The translations under genes and the position numbers were made by a program. DNA of 64,000 bases, from assembly GCA_019753105.1 (NCBI GenBank), contig JAIELJ010000003.1, forward strand, positions 1 through 64,000. Direction: 5' to 3'. Origin of the DNA: Hyphomonadaceae bacterium (GTDB lineage: Bacteria; Pseudomonadota; Alphaproteobacteria; Caulobacterales; Aquidulcibacteraceae). Position 1 is the stretch's first letter; the number at the start of each line of letters is the position of its first letter. The notes under the pieces are model-generated. The model had not been told where the DNA came from. It made no database searches and saw only the letters and a list, made by a program, of their open reading frames with translations. Positions 9,756-18,531 of the stretch are shown piece after piece.

Positions 9756-10661
9756 ATGACCAAATCCGCGCTCCTGATCCATCCGCCGCTCGGCCTCTTT
9801 GAGATGCGTCTTGCCGATTATGAGATTGTGCACTGGCCGACGGATCGCACAGACATCCGCGCTGCCGTAACCATCGGGCATGTCGGCATTTCCAACGCTA
9901 TGATCGACGCGTTGCCGGAGCTGCGCTGTATCGTGTGCTTTGGTGTCGGCGTGGATGGCATCGATCTCGATTACGCCGCTAAGCGCGGCATTGCCGTAAC
10001 ACACGGCCGCGAGATCAATCACGAAGATGTCGCCGACGTAGCGCTCGGGCTTATCATTTGCGTCGCGCGCGATTTCACGCGTGGGGAGCGCGTGCTGCGC
10101 GAGGGCACATGGACGCCGCCGCTGGCCGTGCCGCCGCAACGGCGCTTCCGCGGACGTAAGCTTGGCATTGTCGGCATGGGCGCCATCGGCCAAGCCATTG
10201 CGCATCGCGCGCAGGCGTTTGGTATGGAGATTCAGTGGAACGGGCCGCGCGCGAAGGCCGACGTAGCGTATCCCTATCAGCCGAACCTGAAAGCGCTGGC
10301 CGAATGGACCGACATTCTCGCCGTGGCCGCGCGCGGCGATCAGGCCGGCATCATCAGCGCCGATATCATCAAGGCGCTCGGCAATGATGGCATCCTCATC
10401 AACATCTCGCGCGGCACGCTTATCGACGAAGACGCGCTAATCGCGGCGCTCAAATCCGGCGAGCTCGCCGGCGCCGGGCTCGATGTGTTCACCGAAGAAC
10501 CGACGCCCCGCGAGCGCTGGGCCGATGTGCCGAACTGCACCCTGACACCGCACTTGGGCGGCGGCACGCGCGAGGCGCTTTATGCCGGCTCGCAGAACGT
10601 GCTCGAAAACTTGCGCCGCTTCTATGCCGGCGAAGCGCTGCTGACTCCTGTCCAAACCTAG
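9756..10661 (+). CDS. D-isomer-specific 2-hydroxyacid dehydrogenase
   Basis: 301 residues. The Rossmann dinucleotide motif is GIVGMGAIGQAIA (residues ~139-151). The catalytic Arg is in NISRGTLIDEDAL, the Glu in the segment around FTEEPTPRERW, and the His in LTPHLGGGTREA. These enzymes reduce 2-ketoacids such as glyoxylate or hydroxypyruvate with NAD(P)H; the exact substrate cannot be read from sequence. It is monocistronic or followed by the small membrane protein at 10715. Confidence 0.92.
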   Translation: MTKSALLIHPPLGLFEMRLADYEIVHWPTDRTDIRAAVTIGHVGISNAMIDALPELRCIVCFGVGVDGIDLDYAAKRGIAVTHGREINHEDVADVALGLIICVARDFTRGERVLREGTWTPPLAVPPQRRFRGRKLGIVGMGAIGQAIAHRAQAFGMEIQWNGPRAKADVAYPYQPNLKALAEWTDILAVAARGDQAGIISADIIKALGNDGILINISRGTLIDEDALIAALKSGELAGAGLDVFTEEPTPRERWADVPNCTLTPHLGGGTREALYAGSQNVLENLRRFYAGEALLTPVQT

Positions 10662-10714
10662 TCGCGGGGAACCGCTGCAACTTGGTGCAGTTCTCCGCAG
10701 GCAGGAGAACAATC

Positions 10715-10927
10715 ATGGCAGAACATGCGAGCCGCAGTGGCGGATGGATAGGCATCATTGCGGCGGTCGCGCTGGTAGCTGTCATCGTCGCCGGCATTTA
10801 CGGCTTCACCGCCGGCCAAAGCCGCGATGCCGCGAGCATGGAGATCAACGTCCCTGACATCGATCTGCCTGACTCGCCAACAATCGTCCCGCCTAGCGCG
10901 GAACCGACGCTTGCGCCCGCGCCATAG
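10715..10927 (+). CDS. Small single-pass membrane protein
   Basis: 70 residues starting at an ATG preceded by GCAGGAGAAC. One strong membrane segment (GWIGIIAAVALVAVIVAGIYGF, residues ~12-33) is followed by a short Pro/Asp-rich tail, probably periplasmic. Unknown function. It ends just before a bidirectional terminator. Confidence 0.6.
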   Translation: MAEHASRSGGWIGIIAAVALVAVIVAGIYGFTAGQSRDAASMEINVPDIDLPDSPTIVPPSAEPTLAPAP

Positions 10928-10930
10928 CCA

Positions 10931-10970
10931 AAAAAGAGGCGACGGATCGCTCCGCCGCCTCTTCGTTTTT
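10931..10970. terminator. Bidirectional intrinsic terminator
   Basis: AAGAGGCG (10934-10941) pairs with CGCCTCTT (10956-10963). A-run on the left and T-run on the right allow it to serve both the small membrane-protein gene and the converging SIMPL gene. Confidence 0.85.
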
Positions 10971-10985
10971 CTGAAGCTAACGCGC

Positions 10986-11711
10986 TCAGCGCAGTTCGAA
11001 CGTCACGCTCACCTGCACCTGGGTTTCGATTTCGCCCGGCGCGATTGGCGTTGACGCATCGGCCGCTGCCATGCGCTCCATCGCCATCGGCACCATGGGC
11101 GGACGGAAGCCGCCGCCTTCGCTCACAGCTACAACGCGATGCACGCGCATGCCGAGCGCATTGGCGTAGAGTTCGGCGCGCTCACGCGCATTCGAGATCG
11201 CGTCGCGCCGCGCTGCATTCAGCTGCGCATCCGGATCTTGATACGAGAACGACACGCCATTGACGTTGTTGCCGCCGGCGCCGACAGCCGCATCAATGAC
11301 GCGGCCGGTGTTGCCGATATTGCGCACCTTCGCTGTCACCGTGTTGTTGGCTTGATAGCCGGTGATGCGCGGCGCTTGGCCTTCGCCGTAAACTTGCTGC
11401 GGATAGACCGAGACGTTCGCCGTCTGAATATCACGCTCGGCAACACCGGCGCGGCGGAGCGCCTGGATCAAGGCTTGCGAGCGGCGCGCGTTTTCGGCGA
11501 GCGCTGCGGCGGCGGTTTGGCCTTCGGTGGTGACGCCAACGCTGATCGTCGCCATGTCGGGGCGGCCCTCGACAGAGCCTTCCGCGTTCACGGTGAGCAG
11601 CGTTCCTTCGACAGCGGCTGTGGTCAATTGTGGCTCCTGCGCGACCGCAATCGGCGGCGCGACGAACGTCGCCATCACGGCGAACGCCGCTGCGGCTTTC
11701 AACAAACGCAT
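10986..11711 (-). CDS. SIMPL-domain (DUF541) periplasmic protein
   Basis: About 241 residues from MRLLKAAAAFAVMATFVA, a signal peptide with probable cleavage after AVA-QEP. The SIMPL domain fills the rest: TTAAVEGTLLTVNAEGSVEG, the VGVTTEGQTAAAALAENARR helix, VSVYPQQVYG and the C-terminal TQVQVSVTFELR strand. Family members are exported and some are linked to oxidative stress or outer-membrane homeostasis; a precise role is not known. Confidence 0.88.
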   Translation of the reverse strand: MRLLKAAAAFAVMATFVAPPIAVAQEPQLTTAAVEGTLLTVNAEGSVEGRPDMATISVGVTTEGQTAAAALAENARRSQALIQALRRAGVAERDIQTANVSVYPQQVYGEGQAPRITGYQANNTVTAKVRNIGNTGRVIDAAVGAGGNNVNGVSFSYQDPDAQLNAARRDAISNARERAELYANALGMRVHRVVAVSEGGGFRPPMVPMAMERMAAADASTPIAPGEIETQVQVSVTFELR

Positions 11712-11868
11712 TTCATTTAGCTCCTCAGACCCTTGCACCCCCAAGCCTCACGGGCAGGGCGCCCAAATTACGGCGGCGAAAGGCTTTTCCGCCCCACTCG
11801 CGGAAATGTTAGCGCGCGCAACTTTGTTCCGCGACGGGCGTTGAATTCGGGACACAGGAGCAAACGCC

Positions 11869-12039
11869 ATGACCAAACCCACCCATGACACGCCGAGCGA
11901 CGACGAACCTAACGCCAAGCCCAAAAAAGTCCGCGACGCCGGCCCCGACGCCATGGAAAGCCCGCCAGAAGAGTGGAACGACGTCGACCAAGCGAGCGAT
12001 GAGAGCTTCCCCGCAAGCGATCCACCGTCGAAGTACTAA
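11869..12039 (+). CDS. Small acidic protein with SDESFPASDPPS motif
   Basis: 56 residues, very hydrophilic (Asp, Glu, Pro, Lys rich) and likely disordered, with ACAGGAG upstream of the ATG. The C-terminus contains SDESFPASDPPS, a signature I know from short uncharacterised proteins of many alphaproteobacteria. A strong shared terminator follows. Function unknown. Confidence 0.65.
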   Translation: MTKPTHDTPSDDEPNAKPKKVRDAGPDAMESPPEEWNDVDQASDESFPASDPPSKY

Positions 12040-12051
12040 TCCGCACGCGTA

Positions 12052-12085
12052 GAAACGCCCCGACCGTTTCCGATCGGGGCGTTTC
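12052..12085. terminator. Bidirectional terminator between small gene and tuf
   Basis: GAAACGCCCCGA (12052-12063) and TCGGGGCGTTTC (12074-12085) form a perfect 12-bp stem. It abuts the stop codon of tuf (12089) and lies 12 bp past the stop of the small acidic-protein gene. Confidence 0.9.
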
Positions 12086-12088
12086 ACG

Positions 12089-13273
12089 TCACGCGGTCAC
12101 GTCAGTCACCAAGCCGGCGCCGACGGTTTTGCCGCCTTCGCGGATGGCGAAGCGCATGCCCTTTTCGATGCCGACCGGCTTCCGGAGATCGAAGCTGACC
12201 TCCGCTTGGTCGCCGGGCGACACGATGGCTTCGTCAGCGACGTTGATCACGCCGGTGACGTCGGTGACGCCGAAGAAGAATTGCGGTTGGTAGCCGCTGG
12301 CGAACGGCGTGTGCCGGCCGCCTTCTTCCTTGGTCAGGACAAAGATTTGCGCTTTGCCCTGGGTGCGCGCCTTGATCGCGCCGGGCGCGGACAGAACTTG
12401 CCCGCGCTCGACATCGTCACGCTTCAGACCGCGGAGCAGGAGCCCCACGTTCATGCCCGCGCGCGCTTGCGGAATGTCCTTCCGGAACGCTTGCGTGCCG
12501 GTGACGACGACTTCAGCGCCTTCGTTGTCGAGGCCGACGATTTCGACTTTGTCACCAACCTTCAGCACGCCACGCTCGACACGGCCCGACACGACAGTGC
12601 CGCGGCCTTCAATCGTGTGCACGCCTTCGATCGGCATCAGGAACGGGGCGTCGAAGTCCCGCACCGGGTCGGGGATGTGCGTGTCCAAAGCCGAGACGAG
12701 GTCGGCGATGTTGCTCACATCCGCGTCAGCCAGATCGCCGCGCGCCACGGCTTCGAGCGCTTTCAGAGCGCTGCCGAACACGAACGGCGTGTTCTCGTAA
12801 CCTTGCGCTTCGAGCAGCGCGTTGGTTTCGAGCTGGATCAACGCTTTCATGTCGTCGCGCTCATCTGCTGCCAACGCGTCCATCTTGTTGACGAACACGA
12901 CCATGTGGCGAACGCCCACCTGACGCGCGAGCAGGATGTGCTCGATCGTTTGCTTGGCGGCGCCCTTGGTGGCGTCGACGAGCAGGATCGCGCCGTCCAT
13001 TTGCGACGCGCCGGTGATCATGTTCTTCACGTAGTCGGCGTGGCCGGGGCAGTCGATGTGCGCGTAGTGGCGCGCATCGGACTCGTACTCGACGTGCGTC
13101 GTGTTGATGGTGATGCCACGCGCCTTTTCTTCGGGCGCGCGGTCGATCTCATCGAACGCAAGGCCTTTGCCGCCAAGACGCTTGGCCTGAACCTGCGTGA
13201 TCGCAGCGGTCAGGGTCGTCTTGCCGTGGTCGACGTGGCCGATTGTGCCGACGTTTACATGCACTTTGCTCAT
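12089..13273 (-). CDS. tuf: Translation elongation factor Tu
   Basis: 394 residues. G1 is [10 protein letters not shown]2 lies in [18 protein letters not shown]3 is [22 protein letters not shown], and G4 is [10 protein letters not shown]. Domains 2 and 3 include [18 protein letters not shown] and [20 protein letters not shown]. It delivers aminoacyl-tRNA to the ribosome. The gene stands alone, not next to fusA/rpsG or tRNA-Trp-secE. The sequence departs from the usual alphaproteobacterial EF-Tu: it lacks the FERNKPH leader and has [16 protein letters not shown] where the G3-G4 segment normally reads close to CSAADGPMPQTREH. Confidence 0.95.
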   Translation of the reverse strand: MSKVHVNVGTIGHVDHGKTTLTAAITQVQAKRLGGKGLAFDEIDRAPEEKARGITINTTHVEYESDARHYAHIDCPGHADYVKNMITGASQMDGAILLVDATKGAAKQTIEHILLARQVGVRHMVVFVNKMDALAADERDDMKALIQLETNALLEAQGYENTPFVFGSALKALEAVARGDLADADVSNIADLVSALDTHIPDPVRDFDAPFLMPIEGVHTIEGRGTVVSGRVERGVLKVGDKVEIVGLDNEGAEVVVTGTQAFRKDIPQARAGMNVGLLLRGLKRDDVERGQVLSAPGAIKARTQGKAQIFVLTKEEGGRHTPFASGYQPQFFFGVTDVTGVINVADEAIVSPGDQAEVSFDLRKPVGIEKGMRFAIREGGKTVGAGLVTDVTA

Positions 13274-13401
13274 TTCATCACGCTTACTTCCTTCATGTGC
13301 GCCGCTGTGTTGGAGTGATCAGGTCCAACCCAGCGGCCATTGGCATTGGCGCGCCAATTCAGTGCGAACGCGCGTTTTCACGCGGGTTCAAAACGAAAAA
13401 T

Positions 13402-13422
13402 CCCCCAGACAAAGTCTGGGGG
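13402..13422 (-). terminator. Intrinsic terminator (minus strand)
   Basis: CCCCCAGAC, loop AAA, GTCTGGGGG: a perfect 9-bp stem with AAAAAT on the plus-strand left side, giving a U-run on the minus transcript. It sits about 130 bp upstream of tuf and shields tuf from upstream transcription. Confidence 0.8.
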
Positions 13423-13637
13423 ACGGACCGGCGGGATGATGGAGAGATCAAACCCGAAGTCCGTCGAACGGCTCCGGGCGAATGCGCGGAGCTTCTAGGT
13501 TGCGTTTGCCCATGCGGCCTCAGCCGCGCGCAGCATCGCTGTGCGCACGTCGGCTGGGGTTTTGAGGCTCGATAGCCCTGGCATTCGCTCAATCCTTCCG
13601 ATGCGCGGCGGTGGCCGCGCAGAAAAACGCAACAAAA

Positions 13638-13666
13638 AACCCTGGGAGGCGGGGCCAACCAGGGTT
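13638..13666 (-). terminator. Intrinsic terminator (minus strand)
   Basis: AACCCTGG (13638-13645) pairs with CCAGGGTT (13659-13666), preceded by an A6 run at 13634-13639. It probably ends the transcript of the hypothetical gene at 13798-14130. Confidence 0.65.
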
Positions 13667-13797
13667 CGAACGAACACGAGGAGAGGCCGCGCCTCTCAAA
13701 CGAGAGACGTTATGCGTTGCTGCTATACGATTCTGGTGTGCGTAGGTCTTTCATCGAGGGGCGCAGATAACACTGCACGCGATGAGTTTCAAGGCGC

Positions 13798-14130
13798 TTA
13801 GCTTCTGCAGGCGAAGCCTTCGGGTGAGTGCGTGCATGTGAACGACATCGCCATGCCCGGGATGGCGGCTCCGTCTGAGCGATGAATGAAGCTCAGGCGC
13901 GCCGCGGATGCCTCGAATCGCACCATCAGATCGTAACGATCGAGCACGTCGCATCGCCGCGTGGTTTGGCTGGTGCAGAAGGCATCGTATGCGGCTTGCA
14001 CCGCAGCGCCGGAGAGCGTGAACACAACGCCGCCATCGCGCGCGCCGTAGTCTCGTTGCTGCGCATCAGCGCAACCGATGTTCGCGAGCGCGAGAGCGCC
14101 AAGCGCCGCGAGCCATTGAATATCAGTCAT
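13798..14130 (-). CDS. Exported hypothetical protein
   Basis: 110 residues from MTDIQWLAALGALALANIGCADAQ; the ATG follows AGGAGGCCGCC. The N-terminus is hydrophobic and ends in a possible lipobox (NIGC). Two further cysteine pairs are present in the C-terminal part (FCTSQTTRRCD and FTCTHSPEGFACRS), suggesting disulfides in the periplasm. No family recognised. Confidence 0.6.
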   Translation of the reverse strand: MTDIQWLAALGALALANIGCADAQQRDYGARDGGVVFTLSGAAVQAAYDAFCTSQTTRRCDVLDRYDLMVRFEASAARLSFIHRSDGAAIPGMAMSFTCTHSPEGFACRS

Positions 14131-14303
14131 GGCGGCCTCCTGGGTCGGGCGGTCCTCAATCGGGCGCCGCGCCCCTTCAAAACCTGACGTGCGTTGTTTC
14201 ACGCCGTGGTTATTTTTGGCAAGCGGAGGTTGAGGCGAATTGGGGGCGAGCGTTGGGCGCTAGTGATACGCACTCTGCCCGCGTGGGCTAAGCTTGCCAG
14301 CGC

Positions 14304-15488
14304 CTAAGCCGCGCTCTTGGCCTTCTTCGCCATCAGCTTCGCAAACCGCTCGAACAGGTAGTGACTATCTTGCGGGCCTGGTGACGCTTCCGGGTGGTAC
14401 TGCACCGAGAACACCGGTTTGCCTTCCACTTCGATGCCGCAATTGGAGCCGTCGAAGAGCGAGACGTGGGTTTCTTTGACGCCTTTCGGCAGCGTCGCCG
14501 TATCGATGGCGAAGCCGTGGTTCATCGAGACGATCTCGACCTTGCCGGTCGATTGATCTTTCACCGGATGGTTCGCGCCGTGATGGCCTTGCGGCATTTT
14601 CAACGTCTTCGCACCGAGCGCTAAGCCCAGCATTTGGTGGCCGAGGCACACGCCCATCGTGGGCAGGCCGCTATCGACAAGCTTCTTGATTTCAGGCGCG
14701 GCGTAAACGCCAGTGGCCGCCGGATCGCCGGGGCCGTTGGAGAGCAGCACGCCGTCAGGCTTGTGTGCGAGCACCTCTTCGGCGGTGGCGGTCGCGGGCA
14801 GCACGATGGTGCGCGCGCCGATGTCGCCGAGCGCGCGCAGGATGTTGCGCTTCACGCCGTAGTCGATGACGACGACGGTGAATTTCGGTTTTGCGATTTC
14901 TTGTACGCCAAGCGGCCACTGCCAGCGCCCTTCATTGACGACGTAGCTTTGCGCCGTCGTGACTTCTTTCGCGAGATCGAGACCAAGGAGGCCTGGCCAA
15001 GCCGCGGCGCGCTTCTTTAGTTTTTCTAGATCGAACTTGCCGTTTTGCGCGTGCGCGATGACGGCGTTCGGCATGCCTTGTTCGCGAATGCGGCGGGTGA
15101 GGGCGCGCGTATCGAGGCCTGCGAGGCCGATGACGTTGCGCTTCTTCATCCAGGTCGAGAGATCGTCTTCGCTGCGCCAGTTCGACGGCATCGTCGGCGC
15201 CGTGCGGAAGATCGCGCCGCGCGCGGCTGCGGCGGCAGCGGGCGATGAAGTTTCGATGTCTTCGTTGTTCGTGCCGACATTGCCGATGTGCGGGAATGTG
15301 AAGGCGACGATTTGGGCGGCGTAGGAGGGATCCGTCAGGATCTCCTGATAGCCGGTCATCGAGGTGTTGAAGCAGACCTCGCCATCAGCTTCGCCGACAG
15401 CCCCTAGGCCCTCGCCCAAAAAGACGGTTCCATCGGCGAGAACAAGCGCGCCGGTGGCGGCGGGAGGGGTGCGAGTCGATTTGGCCAA
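14304..15488 (-). CDS. carA: Carbamoyl-phosphate synthase small subunit
   Basis: 394 residues. The N-terminal CPSase small-chain domain contains [19 protein letters not shown]. The C-terminal class-I glutamine amidotransferase domain has the nucleophile in [13 protein letters not shown] and the His/Glu pair in YHPEASPGP. It supplies ammonia from glutamine to CarB for arginine and pyrimidine synthesis. carB is not adjacent in this window, so the two subunits are encoded apart. Confidence 0.97.
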   Translation of the reverse strand: MAKSTRTPPAATGALVLADGTVFLGEGLGAVGEADGEVCFNTSMTGYQEILTDPSYAAQIVAFTFPHIGNVGTNNEDIETSSPAAAAAARGAIFRTAPTMPSNWRSEDDLSTWMKKRNVIGLAGLDTRALTRRIREQGMPNAVIAHAQNGKFDLEKLKKRAAAWPGLLGLDLAKEVTTAQSYVVNEGRWQWPLGVQEIAKPKFTVVVIDYGVKRNILRALGDIGARTIVLPATATAEEVLAHKPDGVLLSNGPGDPAATGVYAAPEIKKLVDSGLPTMGVCLGHQMLGLALGAKTLKMPQGHHGANHPVKDQSTGKVEIVSMNHGFAIDTATLPKGVKETHVSLFDGSNCGIEVEGKPVFSVQYHPEASPGPQDSHYLFERFAKLMAKKAKSAA

Positions 15489-15631
15489 AGCGCAGGGGAG
15501 ATAAGGCGCGCCGGGCGGGGTGTCAAAACGGGTGTGTCAGCCAATCCGCCGCCCCACCCTTGCCGTAAAGGTGAACACCCTGTCAGCCATACGAGTTGGC
15601 CGGGGGATGACGGCCCGGTAAGGTTCACCCC

Positions 15632-17815
15632 GTGGGGACGAGAACGAGGACATTCTGGGCCGGAGCGGCCATCGCTCTGGGGCTCCTGACCGCCGTTGCC
15701 GGGTGCGGCCCGCGGCCGGACGCGACTGCGCCAGCGGCTGCGCCCGTTCTGATCGCGCGCGCGGACCTGTTCGGCGAGGCGGTGCGCTTTGGGGCGCAGC
15801 TTTCGCCCCGCGGCGACCGGGTGGCTTTCCTGGCGGCGCGAGACGGGGTGACGAACCTTTGGGTGCTGTCCGTCGGCGCGATGGATGAGGCGCGGCCACT
15901 GACCGACGATCGCGGGCGCGGCGTGCGCTCGTTCGCCTGGGGGCCGGATAGCGCCACTTTGATCTACGCGCTCGATCCTGCAGGTGATGGGAACACGCAA
16001 CTCCGCGCCGTCAGCGCCGATGGCGGCGAAGCGCGCGATCTCACGCCCGCCGGCGCGCGCGCCGAAATCGCTGGCGTCAGCCTCTCCGATCCGGATGGCG
16101 TGATGATCACGCTTAACCAGCGCGATGCGGCGTGGCCGGATTTGATGCGCGTCGATCTGGCGACGGGTTCGCGCACTTTGGTTCAGCGCAATGGCGCGAG
16201 CGCTGCGACGCGCTTTACCCGCTTTGTTTTGGACCGCGAGAACCGGTTGCGGCTGGCGCTGCGCACACAGGCCAATGGCAGCGTCGATGTGCAATCGCGC
16301 TCCGCCGAGGGCGCGTGGTCGACATTGTTCACGATCCCGTTCGAAGACGTGCCGCTCTCGTCGCCGATCGCGTTTGTGGCGGGGGGCGAGTCATTCGTGA
16401 TGTACGATTCCGCCGGCCGCGATCGGGCGGTGTTGATGCGTGTCGATGCGCGCACGGGCGTGAAGACGGTGCTCGGCGAGAGCGCACGCGCGGATGTAGC
16501 GGATGTTTGGCTCGATCCGGCGACGAACGAGCCCGAAGCGTTCGCGGCGAATTATTTGCGCGCCGAATGGCGCGCGCTTGAGATCGACGCGCAGGCCGAT
16601 CTTGAGTTTCTCGATGCGCAGCTCACCGGTGATTTCCGCGTCACCTCGCGCAGCGCCGATGATAGCCGCTGGATCGTTGTCGAAGAAGGTCCAGCGGTTG
16701 CCACACGCACCCACGTCTATGATCGCGCTGATCGCGCAAACCGGCGTATTTCGCTGCTTTTCCGCCATCGGCCTGGCCTGGACGCAGCACCCTTGCAACC
16801 GATGACGCCGATCGAGATTGAAGCGCGCGATGGCTTAACGCTTGTCTCCTATCTGACGCTCCCGATTGGCGCCGACACAAACGGCGACGCGCGCCCTGAA
16901 ACGCCGGTGCCGCTTGTGTTGCTGCCGCATGACGGGCCGTGGGCGCGTGATGCCTTCGGCTTCAACACGATGCACCAATGGCTCGCCAATCGTGGCTATG
17001 CGGTGCTGAGCGTAAACTTCCGCGGCTCGACCGGTTTTGGCGAAGCGTTCGTCACAGCGGGCAATCGCGAATGGGGCGGGCGCATTCAGGAAGATCTGCA
17101 GGACGCGCTGCAATGGGCGATCGATAACGGTGTTGCGCAATCGGATCGCGTCGCGATCGTGGGCTCAGGCTTTGGCGGCTATGCAGCGGTTGCGGGGCTG
17201 ACGTTCACGCCCGAACAATTCCGTTGTGCTGTTGCATTCGGTGCGCCGACCAATCTGAGCCGCCTCGTCGAAGCAGCGACCGTCTCGCAGCGCGATACTT
17301 GGTACCTTCGCGTCGGCGATACGCGTACGGCGGAGGGGCGCCAGGCGTTGCGCGGACGATCCCCTGCGCAACGTGTCGGGCAAATTCGCCGGCCGTTGCT
17401 GATTGGCGTCGGCGCTTTGGATCGCGTCGGTTCGCGCGCGGAGTTCGATCAGGTCGCGCTATCGCTGCGCCTCCGCGCAGTGCCATTGGTTTCATTGGTG
17501 TTTCCGGATGAGGGCGGCGATTTCACGCGGCCGCAAAACCGGCTCGCGTACGCTGCAATCGTTGAGCAGTTTCTCGGCGAATGTCTGGGCGGGCGTATCG
17601 AACCGGTTGGCGCCGCGTTCGATGGTGCGAACATGATTGTGTTTGACGGCGCGGCGAGCGTTCCTGGCTTGCAAGCCTTCCAGCGCCGCCCCGCCGCAGC
17701 GCCTGCGCAGCCGCGCACGCCGGTCTCCGCTGATGGAGTCGCTGTCGCGCCGGAGATGAACGATAGCCTCGATGATGAGCCGCGTCCGCTGGCTGCGCCG
17801 CCGCCGCAGAACTAA
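15632..17815 (+). CDS. S9 prolyl-oligopeptidase-like lipoprotein, catalytically degenerate
   Basis: 727 residues from a GTG start; the N-terminus WAGAAIALGLLTAVAGCGP is a lipoprotein signal. The N-terminal half is a beta-propeller-like region with DPP-IV/acylaminoacyl-peptidase-type repeats. The C-terminal alpha/beta-hydrolase domain is recognisable, but the nucleophile elbow usually written GGSYGGY reads GSGFGGY (Gly513 in place of Ser), and the usual PDEGHGF histidine site reads PDEGGDF (Gly629). Both catalytic residues are therefore lost, so it is probably a binding or scaffolding pseudo-peptidase. It overlaps the converging gene by 4 bp. Confidence 0.85.
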   Translation: MGTRTRTFWAGAAIALGLLTAVAGCGPRPDATAPAAAPVLIARADLFGEAVRFGAQLSPRGDRVAFLAARDGVTNLWVLSVGAMDEARPLTDDRGRGVRSFAWGPDSATLIYALDPAGDGNTQLRAVSADGGEARDLTPAGARAEIAGVSLSDPDGVMITLNQRDAAWPDLMRVDLATGSRTLVQRNGASAATRFTRFVLDRENRLRLALRTQANGSVDVQSRSAEGAWSTLFTIPFEDVPLSSPIAFVAGGESFVMYDSAGRDRAVLMRVDARTGVKTVLGESARADVADVWLDPATNEPEAFAANYLRAEWRALEIDAQADLEFLDAQLTGDFRVTSRSADDSRWIVVEEGPAVATRTHVYDRADRANRRISLLFRHRPGLDAAPLQPMTPIEIEARDGLTLVSYLTLPIGADTNGDARPETPVPLVLLPHDGPWARDAFGFNTMHQWLANRGYAVLSVNFRGSTGFGEAFVTAGNREWGGRIQEDLQDALQWAIDNGVAQSDRVAIVGSGFGGYAAVAGLTFTPEQFRCAVAFGAPTNLSRLVEAATVSQRDTWYLRVGDTRTAEGRQALRGRSPAQRVGQIRRPLLIGVGALDRVGSRAEFDQVALSLRLRAVPLVSLVFPDEGGDFTRPQNRLAYAAIVEQFLGECLGGRIEPVGAAFDGANMIVFDGAASVPGLQAFQRRPAAAPAQPRTPVSADGVAVAPEMNDSLDDEPRPLAAPPPQN

Positions 17816-18312
17816 GCCAGCGTCAGCAAATCCGCGCAGATCGCTTCAAGGCACGCCTGATCGGTTTCATCGAACGCATTGAACTGGGTTGAATCGACAT
17901 CGAGCACGGCTGCGAGTGCGCCTTGCGCGTCAAACACCGGCGTCACGATCTCCGAATTCGAGCGGCTGTCGCAGGCGATGTGACCGGGAAAAGCGTGCAC
18001 GTCCGGCACGATGATCGTCTCGCGTTGCGCAGCGGCGGCGCCGCAGACGCCCTTGCCGAACGGAATGCGCAAGCAGCCAAGCGTGCCTTGATAGGGACCG
18101 ACGACAAGTTCGTTAGGCTTGAGCGGATCGACGACGTAGAATCCGGTCCAGAAGAAGCGCTCTGGAAACGCTTGCGCGAGCAGCGAGGCGGCCGTTGCGT
18201 AGCGTGCGGTGACGTTGGGTTCGCCAGCGATCACGGCGCCGATTTCGGCGCGCAGTGCTGCGTACCGCTCTGTCTTGTCAGCCGGTAGTTCGGCGCGTTG
18301 CGCTTCGGCCAT
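17812..18312 (-). CDS. Free methionine-(R)-sulfoxide reductase (GAF domain)
   Basis: 166 residues, a single GAF domain of the fRMsr/MsrC (YebR) type. The three cysteines of this enzyme class are present: GCLRIPFGKGVCGAAA and HIACDSRSNSEIVTPV. These enzymes reduce free methionine-(R)-sulfoxide in the cytoplasm using thioredoxin. It is followed 2 bp after its start region by a small membrane gene on the same strand. Confidence 0.92.
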   Translation of the reverse strand: MAEAQRAELPADKTERYAALRAEIGAVIAGEPNVTARYATAASLLAQAFPERFFWTGFYVVDPLKPNELVVGPYQGTLGCLRIPFGKGVCGAAAAQRETIIVPDVHAFPGHIACDSRSNSEIVTPVFDAQGALAAVLDVDSTQFNAFDETDQACLEAICADLLTLA

Positions 18313-18314
18313 GT

Positions 18315-18488
18315 CTATTCGCGGTTCGACTTGCGGTGCTTAAGCGCGCCGGAGGCTTTGAGCCCCGTCATCTTCTCTTCCCGCGTCATCGGTTGGCGCG
18401 TTGGCCGAGAGAGGATGCGGCCCACAAGCACGGATGCGCCGATGACGATCAGAATCGTGATCGTGATGCCAATCCAAAAACCTGTCAT
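18315..18488 (-). CDS. Small single-pass membrane protein
   Basis: 57 residues: MTGFWIGITITILIVIGASVL forms one membrane segment, followed by a basic cytoplasmic-looking tail (SRPTRQPMTREEKMTG ... KHRKSNRE). It ends 2 bp before the start of the fRMsr gene, so the two are very likely co-transcribed. Unknown function. Confidence 0.6.
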   Translation of the reverse strand: MTGFWIGITITILIVIGASVLVGRILSRPTRQPMTREEKMTGLKASGALKHRKSNRE

Positions 18489-18531
18489 TCCGGCCTCCGG
18501 CTCTGAATCTAGGGGGCGGGAGCGGGCTTGG

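Larger units (their letters stand above)
13274..13797. other. Gene-poor region upstream of tuf with two minus-strand terminators
   Basis: About 520 bp. It holds two hairpins with A-runs on the left, i.e. terminators for minus-strand transcripts (13402-13422 and 13638-13666). Between them is a 29-codon minus-strand frame (13495-13584, starting MPGLSSLKTPADVRTAML after an AAGGA), which could be a small gene ending at the first terminator, but I cannot support it further. The tuf promoter must lie between 13274 and about 13400. Confidence 0.5.

Noticed and set aside
13655-13675. CCAGGGTTCGAACG, resembling a tRNA T-arm
   Set aside because: No acceptor, D or anticodon stem can be built around it; it is explained by a terminator hairpin.
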